Positions 53,490 through 61,648 of a stretch of 64,000 nt of DNA are shown piece after piece. The notes beneath the pieces were generated by a model. It did no database searches. It worked only from the letters and a program-made list of their open reading frames with translations, and was not told the origin of the DNA. Source of the stretch: Virgibacillus_R byunsanensis (lineage in GTDB: Bacteria > Bacillota > Bacilli > Bacillales > Amphibacillaceae). The position numbers were made by a program, and so were the translations under genes. Where the stretch lies: the NCBI RefSeq assembly GCF_042675965.1, contig NZ_JBHTKJ010000046.1, positions 19,535 to 83,534 on the forward strand, in the 5' to 3' direction. The first letter of the stretch is position 1; each line of letters opens with the position of its first letter.

Positions 53490-53689
53490 TTTATTTCACT
53501 CTCCTTTCAAATGTACTATAAATAAGTGAAAGACTTTTATTATATACTATATTTCTTTATAAACCAATGTATGTCCTGCTTTTTTACTAAAAAAATTATT
53601 AATTTAAACAAAGCCTTTTTTTCCACGTAATGTTGTTTTTTATCTTCATAATTAATATATAATGCATCGTAACGCTTGGTTGATTTCTA

Positions 53690-53850
53690 TAAGTTGTGCT
53701 ATTGCCACCGTCCGGGATCGCCCCGAAGGATGCTTTCCGCGGGCACGGTCTCAGCCTCCTCGAGAAAACCACTCTGCGGGGTCTTCGAACACGTGCTGTT
53801 CCCGCAGGAGTCACCTCCCTTCGCTCACCCTGACTGGTAAAGCTGCATTA
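53690..53850. repeat. Family C GC-rich palindromic repeat
   Basis: This GC-rich segment contains TTTCCGCGGGCACGGTCTCA, GCCTCCTCGAGAAAACC, TGCGGGGTCTTCGAAC and TTCCCGCAGGAGTCACC. Pieces recur at 39896 and 63878. This kind of element is frequent in Bacillaceae intergenic DNA as I recall it. ORFs drawn here are artefacts. It fills the gap upstream of nhaC. Confidence 0.72.
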
Positions 53851-53912
53851 TAAGTTTTTTCTCGCTACGCTGCTATTAATTATCAGATAGCACTATATTA
53901 GCAGCCGGAATA

Positions 53913-54110
53913 CACGAAGACTCCTTGAAAATACAGACCAATTTTCTGCGTGCGATGTAATGCTGCCCAAGTTTTCCTTGTCCTGCGGGAGGATAGGCAT
54001 AGGTGAGACACCAAAGTGCTTCAGTACGTGGTGGCTCACCAGCCTCCCGCGAAAAGCGAAGTGTATTTCCAGAGCGGTGCCTATGTCGCAGTCTATATCT
54101 ATTCTCACAA
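53913..54110. repeat. Composite of repeat families B and C
   Basis: CTCCTTGAAAATACAGACC with TTTTCTGCGTGCGATG is a family B hairpin module. It is followed by TTTTCCTTGTCCTGCGGGAG and CAGCCTCCCGCGAAAAGCGA, which is family C-like. The piece GAAGTGTATTTCC matches the reverse of 63931-63943. No gene is visible between the second nhaC gene and 54200. Confidence 0.65.
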
Positions 54111-54147
54111 AAGCAACAAACTTTACAAAAATAGCCAAAATAAAAAA

Positions 54148-54186
54148 AGAATTGCCGAATAAGTATAAAACTTATTCCAATTCTTA
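54148..54186 (-). terminator. Terminator of the SinI-like/oxidase-like transcript
   Basis: AAGAATTGCCGAATAAGT pairs with ACTTATTCCAATTCTT apart from a one-base bulge, over about 16 bp with a 5-base loop, and TTTTTTT follows on the minus strand. It stands 23 bases after the SinI-like gene. Confidence 0.82.
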
Positions 54187-54208
54187 ACAGAAGAACTATT
54201 TTTTCAAT

Positions 54209-54316
54209 TTATCTCACTCCATTTAAAAACGCACGAATTTCTTCGATGCTAAATCCTAGTTTTTTTGCCTCTAACACCAACTTTACCCATTCGTAATCCG
54301 TTTTCGATTTATTCAT
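54209..54316 (-). CDS. SinI-like antirepressor peptide, 35 residues
   Basis: The peptide is MNKSKTDYEWVKLVLEAKKL followed by GFSIEEIRAFLNGVR. This matches the SinI dimerisation motif (WVxLxxEAKxxGxSxEEIRxFL), which in Bacillus subtilis binds and disables the biofilm repressor SinR. GGGAGG stands 4 bases before the ATG at 54316. No SinR gene lies beside it. It is 33 bases after the heme-copper-oxidase-like gene on the same strand, and a strong terminator follows, so the two are likely co-transcribed. Sequence length excludes a DNA-binding domain. Confidence 0.8.
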   Translation of the reverse strand: MNKSKTDYEWVKLVLEAKKLGFSIEEIRAFLNGVR

Positions 54317-54349
54317 TTTTCCTCCCTTTATTCCGTGGTCTTTTTCTTC

Positions 54350-54760
54350 TTATATAACAATATTCTTCTTCTCTGATATTGAAGATACACCTTCACGATT
54401 AACATTTCGAAAAATGTTAACTAAAAATAAAATAGCTCCAACTACTATCATAATAGATCCGATAATCGTAAGGACAACAATAGAATGATTAGACGTTAGT
54501 AACATTACAAATAAAGTTCCCTGCATCAATGGCAACCCAATATTATGTAGCCAAAAGTGTACCTTGGCGAGTCCCGACTCCGCAGCCTTTGGATAGCAAA
54601 AATAACTAATTCCAAATAAAGCCATCGATACCCATCCTAAAAGGTTCACATGTGCATGCACAGACGTATACGCAAAGTTTTGAGTTATTCCCATCGTTAA
54701 CCCAAGCATTACCCCAATAACGAAATAAACAACCGCAACTTTTATAAAACGAGATGCCAC
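54350..54760 (-). CDS. Four-helix membrane protein related to cytochrome oxidase subunit I
   Basis: This 136-residue membrane protein has four helices. The motif SVHAHVNLLGWVSMALFGIS and HFWLHNIGLPLMQGTLF resemble the heme-binding helices of cbb3/NO-reductase-type subunit I, with His residues in HAHVN and in HFWLHN. Known Bacillus relatives are short proteins of this kind with unknown roles, thought to bind heme or act in NO/oxygen sensing. A GTG start at 54760 follows GGGGAG. It lies just upstream of the SinI-like gene. Confidence 0.78.
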   Translation of the reverse strand: MASRFIKVAVVYFVIGVMLGLTMGITQNFAYTSVHAHVNLLGWVSMALFGISYFCYPKAAESGLAKVHFWLHNIGLPLMQGTLFVMLLTSNHSIVVLTIIGSIMIVVGAILFLVNIFRNVNREGVSSISEKKNIVI

Positions 54761-54983
54761 TATCTTCTCCCCTTCCTTATCACTATTTTAAAATGATACC
54801 ATAGTACTAAAACCATGTAAGCTATACTTAAGTATACAAATGGGATTTTAAAATATGTCGAATTTCTGACTTTCACGAATGATTATGGTAAAATTTCAAC
54901 TATGTGAAAATATCGTGTAAAAATGGGAGATGCTATTTCAATACAATACAGATTTGCACCCATCAAAAGATAAGGAGAATAAA

Positions 54984-55766
54984 ATGACATATAACATATT
55001 ATTTTTAGACATCGATGGAACCATATTAATGCCGAATCATATGTATACGAATTCAACAAAAGAGGCAATTCAATTAGTAAAGGAACAGGGCATTGAGGTA
55101 TTTCTTGCTACTGGTCGACCCTTACATGAAATAAAGTCTCTTGCAAAAGAATTGGATGTACATTCCTTAATTGGATATAACGGTGCGTATGCCACCTATC
55201 AAGACGAAACAATCATTGACGAACCGATGAATGAAAACAATATTAGCCAATTTCTTGATTTAGCAAATACCCATGGACATGAAATGGTTTTATATACCAG
55301 TGAAAAGAATTATTTCACTTCCCTTGAAACACCTGTTGTTCAACATTTCATTGAAACATTCAAGCTGCAAAATAATGAACTATATAACCCTACCATAAAC
55401 AACCAAATTCTAGGTGCCACCATCTTGAACTTGAAAGATTCTGACTCCTCACAATACGAGATTGATAAGAACATTCAGCTTTCACAAGTAAATGTATACG
55501 GTATTGAAAACTGTTATGATGTCATACGTAAAAGCGTAAACAAAGGACAAGCCATTAAAGAAGTATTGAAAACAAGGAAATTGCCAAAAGAGGGTGCAAT
55601 AGCGTTTGGTGATGGAATGAATGATAAAGAAATGCTTCAATCAGTTGGGGAAGGATTTGCAATGGGAAATGCACATCCTGACCTTTTCGCTTATGCAAAA
55701 CATGTAACTACCGACGTTTCTGATTCAGGTATTTATAATGGATTGAAAACACTTGGAGTACTGTAA
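54984..55766 (+). CDS. Cof-type HAD-IIB phosphatase
   Basis: This 260-residue cytoplasmic phosphatase has motif I FLDIDGTIL, motif II FLATGRP, motif III Lys in NKGQAIKEVL, and motif IV AIAFGDGMNDKEML. Members act on sugar phosphates, FMN or pyridoxal phosphate. ATG at 54984 has AAGGAG 7 bases upstream; the upstream extension of 18 codons has no ribosome site. It is divergent from the oxidase-like gene and followed by a family B repeat. Confidence 0.92.
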   Translation: MTYNILFLDIDGTILMPNHMYTNSTKEAIQLVKEQGIEVFLATGRPLHEIKSLAKELDVHSLIGYNGAYATYQDETIIDEPMNENNISQFLDLANTHGHEMVLYTSEKNYFTSLETPVVQHFIETFKLQNNELYNPTINNQILGATILNLKDSDSSQYEIDKNIQLSQVNVYGIENCYDVIRKSVNKGQAIKEVLKTRKLPKEGAIAFGDGMNDKEMLQSVGEGFAMGNAHPDLFAYAKHVTTDVSDSGIYNGLKTLGVL

Positions 55767-55774
55767 AAAAAACA

Positions 55775-55925
55775 AAAGCTCGAAGCGCCCTCGAAAAAGG
55801 ACTTCGCTTTTTCATCGTGCGATGTTTCGCTGTCAAAGCCTTCCTTGTCCTGTACGTCGGAGCTCGACGTGGCTTAAGCAGTTAATAATTTATCCATAGT
55901 CTCCTAATTTGATAATTTCCTGGTG
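55775..55925 (+). repeat. Family B mosaic repeat
   Basis: AAAGCTCGAAGCGCCCTCG, GAAAAAGG...CTTTTTC with ATCGTGCGATGTTTCG, CTTCCTTGTCCTGTACGTCG and GACGTGGCTTAAGCAGTTAA follow in order. It ends with a diverged TTATCCATA and TTTGATAATTTCCTGG. Confidence 0.78.
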
Positions 55926-55932
55926 ATGAACA

Positions 55933-55977
55933 AAAAGACTCCGCCTGGCCCTAACCACAGTCCAGTGGAGTCTTTCT
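55933..55977 (-). terminator. Terminator after the sigma factor unit
   Basis: AAAGACTCC...GGAGTCTTT arms (about 55934-55948 with 55962-55975) enclose a partly paired middle. On the minus strand the stem is followed by TTTTTG. Confidence 0.75.
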
Positions 55978-55986
55978 GGTAGCTTC

Positions 55987-56067
55987 TCAATTACTAATCT
56001 TTTCGCCATCATGCACCATTACGCTGCGATATACAGCTAAAAGATCCAATAAAATACCACAGAACAT
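55987..56067 (-). CDS. Possible 26-residue peptide after the sigma factor
   Basis: ATG at 56067 with GAGGG upstream opens MFCGILLDLLAVYRSVMVHD followed by GEKISN. It lies between the sigma-factor stop (56105) and the terminator at 55933-55977 on the same strand. It has a short hydrophobic stretch and then a polar tail. It could be a real small partner of the sigma factor or chance. Confidence 0.4.
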   Translation of the reverse strand: MFCGILLDLLAVYRSVMVHDGEKISN

Positions 56068-56104
56068 AAAAAGTCCCTCAACTTTTCACCCAAGTATCAC
56101 ATTA

Positions 56105-56659
56105 TTATTCCTTAAGCAACTGTAAGAATTTCTCATTACGAAGCTTTTTTCTAACTTCCTTTCCCCAACTTTTAACCGCATCAGCTGTTGTGTCCTCAAG
56201 TTTGGCAATTTCTTTTACCGGCAAATCCTGGATAACGAAATAGTACACCCATTTCCACTGATTTATGGTTAACAGACTTTTAACCTGTCGCCATATATAA
56301 GGATCAATGATAGTACTATCGGAATAATCAAAAATTGGATAAGACTTATTATTAATGTAAACACGATTTCCGTTATCGATTTCAAGCATTCTATCATGTA
56401 TAAAAACTTGTTCATTGCGTAATTCACTTGCTTTTTTGCGCAACAAATCGACCAACCGATGTCGGATAGTGTAATTAAAATAAGTTGCAAGTAAACCCTT
56501 ATCAGGTGTATAGGTTTCATAAGCGTTCCACATCGTTAATAAACCTTCCTGATAAAGTTCCCGGTCTGGATCCTTCCCTCTTAACTTATGAATTTGATAG
56601 AAAATTCTCCTTTCGTTTTGTTTGAATAGCTCTTCAAACGATATTGATTTCTTTTCCAT
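56105..56659 (-). CDS. Sigma-70 family RNA polymerase sigma factor
   Basis: This 184-residue protein has sigma region 2 (RRIFYQIHKLRGKDPDRELY, then QEGLLTMWNAYETYTPDKGL and YFNYTIRHRLVDLLRKKASE) and a region-4-like helix-turn-helix at the C-terminus (IQDLPVKEIAKLEDTTADAV followed by KSWGKEVRKKL). There is no visible anti-sigma gene next to it. It resembles small Bacillus sigma factors used under starvation or competence-like states. Three Spo0A-type boxes lie 110-180 bases upstream. A possible 26-codon ORF and a terminator follow. Confidence 0.85.
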   Translation of the reverse strand: MEKKSISFEELFKQNERRIFYQIHKLRGKDPDRELYQEGLLTMWNAYETYTPDKGLLATYFNYTIRHRLVDLLRKKASELRNEQVFIHDRMLEIDNGNRVYINNKSYPIFDYSDSTIIDPYIWRQVKSLLTINQWKWVYYFVIQDLPVKEIAKLEDTTADAVKSWGKEVRKKLRNEKFLQLLKE

Positions 56660-56767
56660 TGGTTCCTTCTTTCTAAAAAGCTAGCTTTTATAAGAGTACT
56701 ATAGCCTATACTTCTATTATATTAAACCGTGTCAAGCGAAAGAGGATTTTAGAAAAGATCGCATTTT

Positions 56768-56836
56768 TTGTCGAACAGACCTATTTCCCGTCTTAACCTA
56801 GTCGAAAAATAGTGTATTTTAAAATTAATTGTCGAA
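56768..56836 (+). promoter_or_regulatory. Three Spo0A-type boxes upstream of the sigma factor gene
   Basis: TTGTCGAA at 56768-56775, TAGTCGAA at 56799-56806 and TTGTCGAA at 56829-56836 share one orientation and are 31 and 30 bases apart. The Spo0A box consensus is TGTCGAA. The boxes lie 109-177 bases before the sigma-factor start (minus strand) and 114 bases after the ywbE stop. The whole 290-base gap has no other feature. Confidence 0.6.
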
Positions 56837-56949
56837 TTTTGTATTTGAATGCTGAAAAAACGATACTATTCATAAAACCCCTTAAATGTGTCTAATTTGT
56901 GACAGTTTTTATATTATTGTGTTATTTGAACATATTTAATCCTTTATGC

Positions 56950-57141
56950 CTAATAACACACTCTTCCAACTTGACCATCCTCTAAACGTACTTTAATTCC
57001 ATGTGGATGATGGTTGGACTTTGTTAATAAATCTTTAACAACACCCTTTGTACGTTTCCCTGAGCGTTGATCCTTTTTCAAAATGATATCTACTTCTAGA
57101 CCTGGATAAATATTTTCTCGAATACGTCCATCTATTGCCAT
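56950..57141 (-). CDS. ywbE: YwbE-type protein (DUF2196)
   Basis: This 63-residue basic protein shows the pattern MAIDGRIRENIYPGLEVDII, then KDQRSGKRTKGVVKDLLTKS, then HPHGIKVRLEDGQVGRV. It matches YwbE-like proteins of unknown role, an OB-like fold with possible RNA or nucleic acid contact. The start has a good ribosome site (AAGGAG). No clear operon partner. Confidence 0.9.
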   Translation of the reverse strand: MAIDGRIRENIYPGLEVDIILKKDQRSGKRTKGVVKDLLTKSNHHPHGIKVRLEDGQVGRVCY

Positions 57142-57226
57142 AAATTATTCTCCTTTTATTTACATATTCTCTCTTACATTATTTACATATTAGGTAAGAA
57201 TACCCGAATCCTTCAAACAATGTAAG

Positions 57227-57250
57227 AGCCAGAATTCTATTCTGGCTTTT
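57227..57250. terminator. Hairpin between asparaginase and ywbE genes
   Basis: A 9-bp perfect stem (57227-57235 with 57239-57247) with a 3-base loop is followed by TTT on the plus side only. It stands 20 bases past the asparaginase stop. Confidence 0.55.
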
Positions 57251-57267
57251 CCCTTTCATTATATTTA

Positions 57268-58290
57268 CTATAATACATTCAAGTTAAACGAAGGTTTTAT
57301 TTCCCCAATTTTTTCTTGACGTGCATTTAAAACAGGAGCATGATAATAATCATCCAGTTTATTCCATATGGATTTATCTCCAATTTTTAATTGCTTTAAT
57401 ACTTCCATTGAGGCGACATTCGTTCCCCTGGCATTCCCATCATCCACTTTTACTGCAACTCCTATACCAGTTTGTTTATCTCCGAAGCAATGAACACCTT
57501 CTGCTCCACCTTTGGCTACAATTCTGCCTTGGTAAGCTTTCATTAAATCCGTATCAAACCTTTTTGTTCCTGCAACCATCTCCGGATAATTTACCATTGC
57601 ATCTCTTACTTGCCTTAATGAAGAAGTTCGTTCTCCTCCACCTTCTTCCCATTCCTCAGGTGCAGCTAACCGTCCAAAGGCTAAAGCTAAGTTATATAAA
57701 GGAACACGGTGGACTGGAACACCACAGCCATCAACAGATGTCATGATATTTTCTTTTTTATAATCACAAACATTCGATATGATATCTATAATTTGCTGCT
57801 GGTATGGATGAGACAATTCACGATATGTATCCACATCAAATTTTTGTTGCACACAGCCTGTTAGCATTCCAGAATGTTTACCTGAGCAATTACTATAAAA
57901 AGGAGTGAGTTCTTTTCCTTCTTTCATCAACTGGTTATAGCTATCAATGTCTCTAGGGATATGTGTACCACACTGTAGATGGTTTTCTTTTAAATTGATC
58001 TTTTTTAGCACTTCCTCCACTGATTCTCTATGAAAAATTTCTCCGCTATGGCTGGCACAAAACAGCGACAGTTCTTTTTCAGTTAGATTAAATGTTTCCA
58101 ACGCTTGAGATTCCACAATAGGTATCGCTTGAAATGGTTTCATGGATGAACGGCCAAAAGTTAGCCTATGTGAATCCCCGTAGTAAGCCAGTAATTTCCT
58201 ATTAGCTGATACCACTGCAATTTGAACGTCATGCGTACTCTCAATATAGTCCCCTCGATAAACTTGGATTGGTTTTGTAGTATGATTCAA
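57268..58290 (-). CDS. Asparaginase, thermolabile/AnsA2 (Rhizobium) type
   Basis: This 340-residue enzyme belongs to the asparaginase family with the motifs FGRSSMKPFQAIPIV, CASHSGEIFHRESVEEVLKK, YSNCSGKHSGMLTGC and SVDGCGVPVHRVPL. It hydrolyses L-asparagine to aspartate and ammonia and is unrelated to E. coli type I and II enzymes. The TTG at 58290 has GAAGGG 11 bases upstream; no better start was found. It is a single gene beside a degraded serine hydrolase gene. Confidence 0.9.
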   Translation of the reverse strand: MNHTTKPIQVYRGDYIESTHDVQIAVVSANRKLLAYYGDSHRLTFGRSSMKPFQAIPIVESQALETFNLTEKELSLFCASHSGEIFHRESVEEVLKKINLKENHLQCGTHIPRDIDSYNQLMKEGKELTPFYSNCSGKHSGMLTGCVQQKFDVDTYRELSHPYQQQIIDIISNVCDYKKENIMTSVDGCGVPVHRVPLYNLALAFGRLAAPEEWEEGGGERTSSLRQVRDAMVNYPEMVAGTKRFDTDLMKAYQGRIVAKGGAEGVHCFGDKQTGIGVAVKVDDGNARGTNVASMEVLKQLKIGDKSIWNKLDDYYHAPVLNARQEKIGEIKPSFNLNVL

Positions 58291-58340
58291 ATGATATCGA
58301 TCCCTTCTAGTTCGTTATTGTGTCTATGTATTGTATTCTA

Positions 58341-59772
58341 TCAAACTTTCGGAATGAAACGCACACCTCTGAATAATCCTGGGATGTGATTATCGTGATT
58401 AACGATAAATATAACCTTCTGACCACTTGGCGTGATGAAGCTATTTTGTGCATATGGTGTAACTGGGATGAGGTCTTCTTTCATTTTTAACTGAAGAATA
58501 CCTCCCTCCTAAGTCATATTTACCTTTTGTCCTTCTCCCGATTCGTAAAACCCAACATACCTTCCCAGATGCCCAGGCTTTACGTCATGTTTGGGAGAAA
58601 CGCTGACCCCTTTATCTGAAATTCCCAATGTATCATATAAGCCGGTTATTGCAAGCTCTTCAGCATCAACATCAGCTATATTCGTAAGGACTGTTATTGT
58701 AATATCATGTTGCTTCGCTACTTTCATATGTGAAGAAACGCCCTTAATACTACCACTATATCCAAAGAACTGCATACCAGATTGATTGTTTACCTGCAGT
58801 CCCCGATGGCATAGTAGCTTGAGGTGCAGTCATTTTCTCGATGTTAGATTTAGAGACTATCCGTTTACCATTTACTACTCCATCATTTCGGTAGACTTTT
58901 AGAAAACTTGGCTTATCGCCAAGCCTTAGTTGTACTTATGTAGATAAGAAAGTTTTATACTTTCTTATCTACCAAGATACTTACGTAAATCCTCTGTACA
59001 CAACTTAAGTGAATCAATTGAGTAAATATCACCCACATCCCACCATGCTGGAGAATGGAAAACTTCCTTAGCCGCTTCTTTTTTATATGCGTATAGTTCA
59101 GTAACATTACCATCATCCTGCAAGTCATATCCTAAAAAAAATGATCGATTCATATGCATGGGAGTAAATATATGTTCATCTATATAGTTTATATATGACT
59201 GATAACTATCTTTTTGATAATCTCCTGAAGTAAAGCGTAGCCTTCATTTGAATAATTGAACTCGTACCCGGTGACCCTAACATGGAATAACGGGTTTCAT
59301 TCTTGACCTCGATCAGTTCTACAACCGTTTTAACAGGACGCTCATTGTTCAGTGATGATAACATATCAAGTAAATATTCCCCATCTGGATCGTCTCGAAT
59401 ACTCTCAGGTGCACACTGTTGAGTCCCGGCAATCCACTTGTATGTGTGCAAGCAGGTGGTGAATCCTCACACGTTCTGTATAGCTATTAATTGAAAGGTG
59501 AAATTCGGGTAACCATTTGCTTATAGGGTCATCAACCGAAAGTTTCCCTGCATCTTCTAATTGCATGATAGCTAAAGACGTAATCGACTTTGTAATAGAA
59601 CACCAAAAATAGTCCTAGAGTTCACTGGTAATTGTTGCTCCACATCCCGGTGACCATAATATTTTTCAAAAACGGGGTTACCATGCTGAGACACGACTAT
59701 GGCCATCCCGGGAATCTGAGCAGATTCGCATTTTTCATGGAGTTTGATATCCAGGTTGGTTTCATCTTTCAT
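58341..59772 (-). pseudogene. Decayed beta-lactamase-family serine hydrolase (CubicO-like)
   Basis: The ATG at 59772 with GGGGGG upstream starts an intact N-terminal piece (LDIKLHEKCESAQIPGMAIV, VSQHGNPVFEKYYGHRD). Later pieces lie in different frames: HTYKWIAGTQQCAPESIRDD, FLGYDLQDDGNVTELYAYKK, MQFFGYSGSIKGVSSHMKVA, then PGHLGRYVGFYESGEGQ and GGILQLKMKEDLIPVTPYAQ with GLFRGVRFIPKV at the end. At least four frameshifts or stops break it, and the SxxK and YxN sites cannot all be read. CubicO-like enzymes act on D-amino acids or peptides. It directly follows the dipeptidase gene. Confidence 0.82.
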
Positions 59773-59793
59773 CAAAATATCCCCCCTAGATGC

Positions 59794-60744
59794 TCACTTC
59801 GGTAGGTGGTTTAAAAAGTTTTGGTGGCTAAAGCCTTTCACTTCATCTTCTGTATAATATTTTAGAAGTTCATTAATTAAGTTCTGGTATTTAGATGCAT
59901 GTTCCAGGTTTTCAACAAAACTGCTAATACCGTCAAAATCAGATCCAAATCCAATTTGTTTTCTGCCACCAAGGGCACATAAATGGTCAATATGCTTGAT
60001 TAAATCAGGTATCGTTGCTTCTCGACTTTCTTCATTAATAAATGGTGGATTAAAAACAACTTGAATAAGACCGTTTTCAGCAAACATTGCTTTTATTTGA
60101 TCGTCATACAGGTTACGAGGGTGATCACAAATTGCCCGAGCATTAGAATGACTAGCCATTGGGTAATCTGACAACTCTAAAATGTCCCAAAACCCTGCTA
60201 CTGTGGAATGTGATACATCGGTGAACACATGGTGTTGGTTATTCAGTTTTACTACATCTTTCCCAAGCAGTGTTAATCCCCCGCCACGTGGCTCTTTAGC
60301 TCCATCTGCACAAAGGTTTGCATGGTTCCACGTCATACCAATAGACAGGACACCAAGACGGTAAAGGTGTCTCAGTTTAGCTAAATCATTCCCAAAAGCA
60401 TCTGCACCTTCTAACGTTAAAACAGCTCCAATTTCCCCTTCCTTTAAATCAGAAAAATCTTCCCATTTTGTAATATGTTTCATTTCAGGGTTTTTCCCAA
60501 GTACTTCTGTATAAAATAAATCAATTTGTTCTAACGCATGTTGCCATTTTTGATCAGACGGTACTTCTGGATAAATGAAGATAGCAAAAAACTGCGTTAG
60601 TACGTTTCCCGTCTGTAATTGGTGTAGACTAGTTCCTAATTGCTCTGAATCTCTATAGTTTAAAGGTTTGGCATTGTAATATTCTCCGTTTTTTGCTAAT
60701 TGTAATCGTAATAAAGCATCACAATGTGTATCAACAATTTTCAT
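59794..60744 (-). CDS. Membrane dipeptidase family (M19) protein
   Basis: This 316-residue zinc dipeptidase has DTHCDALLRL (first metal site), LTLEGADAFG with the bridging Glu, GMTWNHANLCADG, FTDVSHSTVAGFWDI with a metal His, ASHSNARAICDHPRN and IGFGSDFDGI with Asp. No signal peptide, so it is cytoplasmic as in other Bacillus M19 members. Substrates are dipeptides with D- or L-residues. It overlaps the upstream GATase gene by 4 bases, giving tight coupling, and the decayed serine hydrolase follows. Confidence 0.92.
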   Translation of the reverse strand: MKIVDTHCDALLRLQLAKNGEYYNAKPLNYRDSEQLGTSLHQLQTGNVLTQFFAIFIYPEVPSDQKWQHALEQIDLFYTEVLGKNPEMKHITKWEDFSDLKEGEIGAVLTLEGADAFGNDLAKLRHLYRLGVLSIGMTWNHANLCADGAKEPRGGGLTLLGKDVVKLNNQHHVFTDVSHSTVAGFWDILELSDYPMASHSNARAICDHPRNLYDDQIKAMFAENGLIQVVFNPPFINEESREATIPDLIKHIDHLCALGGRKQIGFGSDFDGISSFVENLEHASKYQNLINELLKYYTEDEVKGFSHQNFLNHLPK

Positions 60745-61472
60745 CTTTTAGCATTCTCCTCATAATCTTGACATGCCACAATGAATCCTCTAAAAATTTT
60801 ACGTGAAGCTTCATCATTAGATACCAACATATTTTCCGGGTGCCACTGTAAACCAAGTACAAATGGATGTTGGTTACTTTCAATTGCTTCAATAATCCAA
60901 TCATTCGATTCGCCACTCGTTTGAAACAATGTCGCAACGTTTCGGTTTGCTTGGTGATGTCGACTGTTTACTTTTAATTTGTCCAATCCTGTTAACCGAT
61001 GCAACAAACTATTCTTTAATACATGCACAAAATGCGAACCATGACCTTTTGGAGCCTTCTGCTTATGCTGTAGTAAGTCACGATCGATTTGTGCATAAAT
61101 ATCCTGATACATATCGCCGCCTCGGGCAATATTCAAAATCTGGCACCCTCTACATACACCCAATATTGGTTTACCTAGGTCTAACATTTTTTGTGTTAAC
61201 GCCAATTCAAATTGATCGCGTGAAGGAATAATAGTACCTAGGTTTGGATGGGGTTCCTCATCAAACAACGTTGGATCAATGTCATATCCTCCTGTTAAAT
61301 ATAACCCATCGATGGTAGACGCAATATGTTCCACATCCCGATCTTCAAGTAGATGTGGCAACATAACCGGTATTCCACCAGCCCACGAAATTGCATTCAC
61401 ATTTTCAGAACCGATCATGTAATAGTCTTGGTCAGTTTCCATGGAAGATGTCACCCCAATTATTGGTTTCAT
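60741..61472 (-). CDS. Class I glutamine amidotransferase-like hydrolase (PuuD/gamma-Glu-GABA type)
   Basis: This 243-residue protein of the peptidase C26 family has Cys in PILGVCRGCQILNIARGGDM and the His/Glu pair in LGLQWHPENM. Relatives hydrolyse gamma-glutamyl-GABA or other gamma-glutamyl amines. The start at 61472 has AAGGGGAG upstream. It is the first gene of the pair with the M19 dipeptidase. Such pairs suggest uptake or recycling of gamma-glutamyl or D-amino acid peptides, an inference. Confidence 0.9.
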   Translation of the reverse strand: MKPIIGVTSSMETDQDYYMIGSENVNAISWAGGIPVMLPHLLEDRDVEHIASTIDGLYLTGGYDIDPTLFDEEPHPNLGTIIPSRDQFELALTQKMLDLGKPILGVCRGCQILNIARGGDMYQDIYAQIDRDLLQHKQKAPKGHGSHFVHVLKNSLLHRLTGLDKLKVNSRHHQANRNVATLFQTSGESNDWIIEAIESNQHPFVLGLQWHPENMLVSNDEASRKIFRGFIVACQDYEENAKR

Positions 61473-61573
61473 TACCTAAACTCCCCTTTATAAATAGTTA
61501 TAAAATTTCGTATATATTTATTTTATTATTTAACTATATAGATGATAGTATATTATAGTCAATCCATGATGAC

Positions 61574-61631
61574 TTGACATCTTGTTTATTTAGTTTAAAA
61601 TAACTTGTATAAATTAAATTAATTGTATAAT
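61574..61631 (+). promoter_or_regulatory. gbsR promoter region
   Basis: TTGACA (61574-61579), 16 bases, TAAAAT (61596-61601) form one promoter. A later TTGTAT...TATAAT pair (61605-61610, 61626-61631, 15 bases) is close to the ribosome site. The TTGTATAA octamer occurs twice, about 20 bases apart, and may be a GbsR site. Confidence 0.5.
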
Positions 61632-61648
61632 TTGAACGGAGGGTGTGT

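Noticed and set aside
53599..54187. Several short open frames between the second nhaC and the SinI-like gene
   Set aside because: They consist of GC-rich repeat sequence in both strands and have no start signals.
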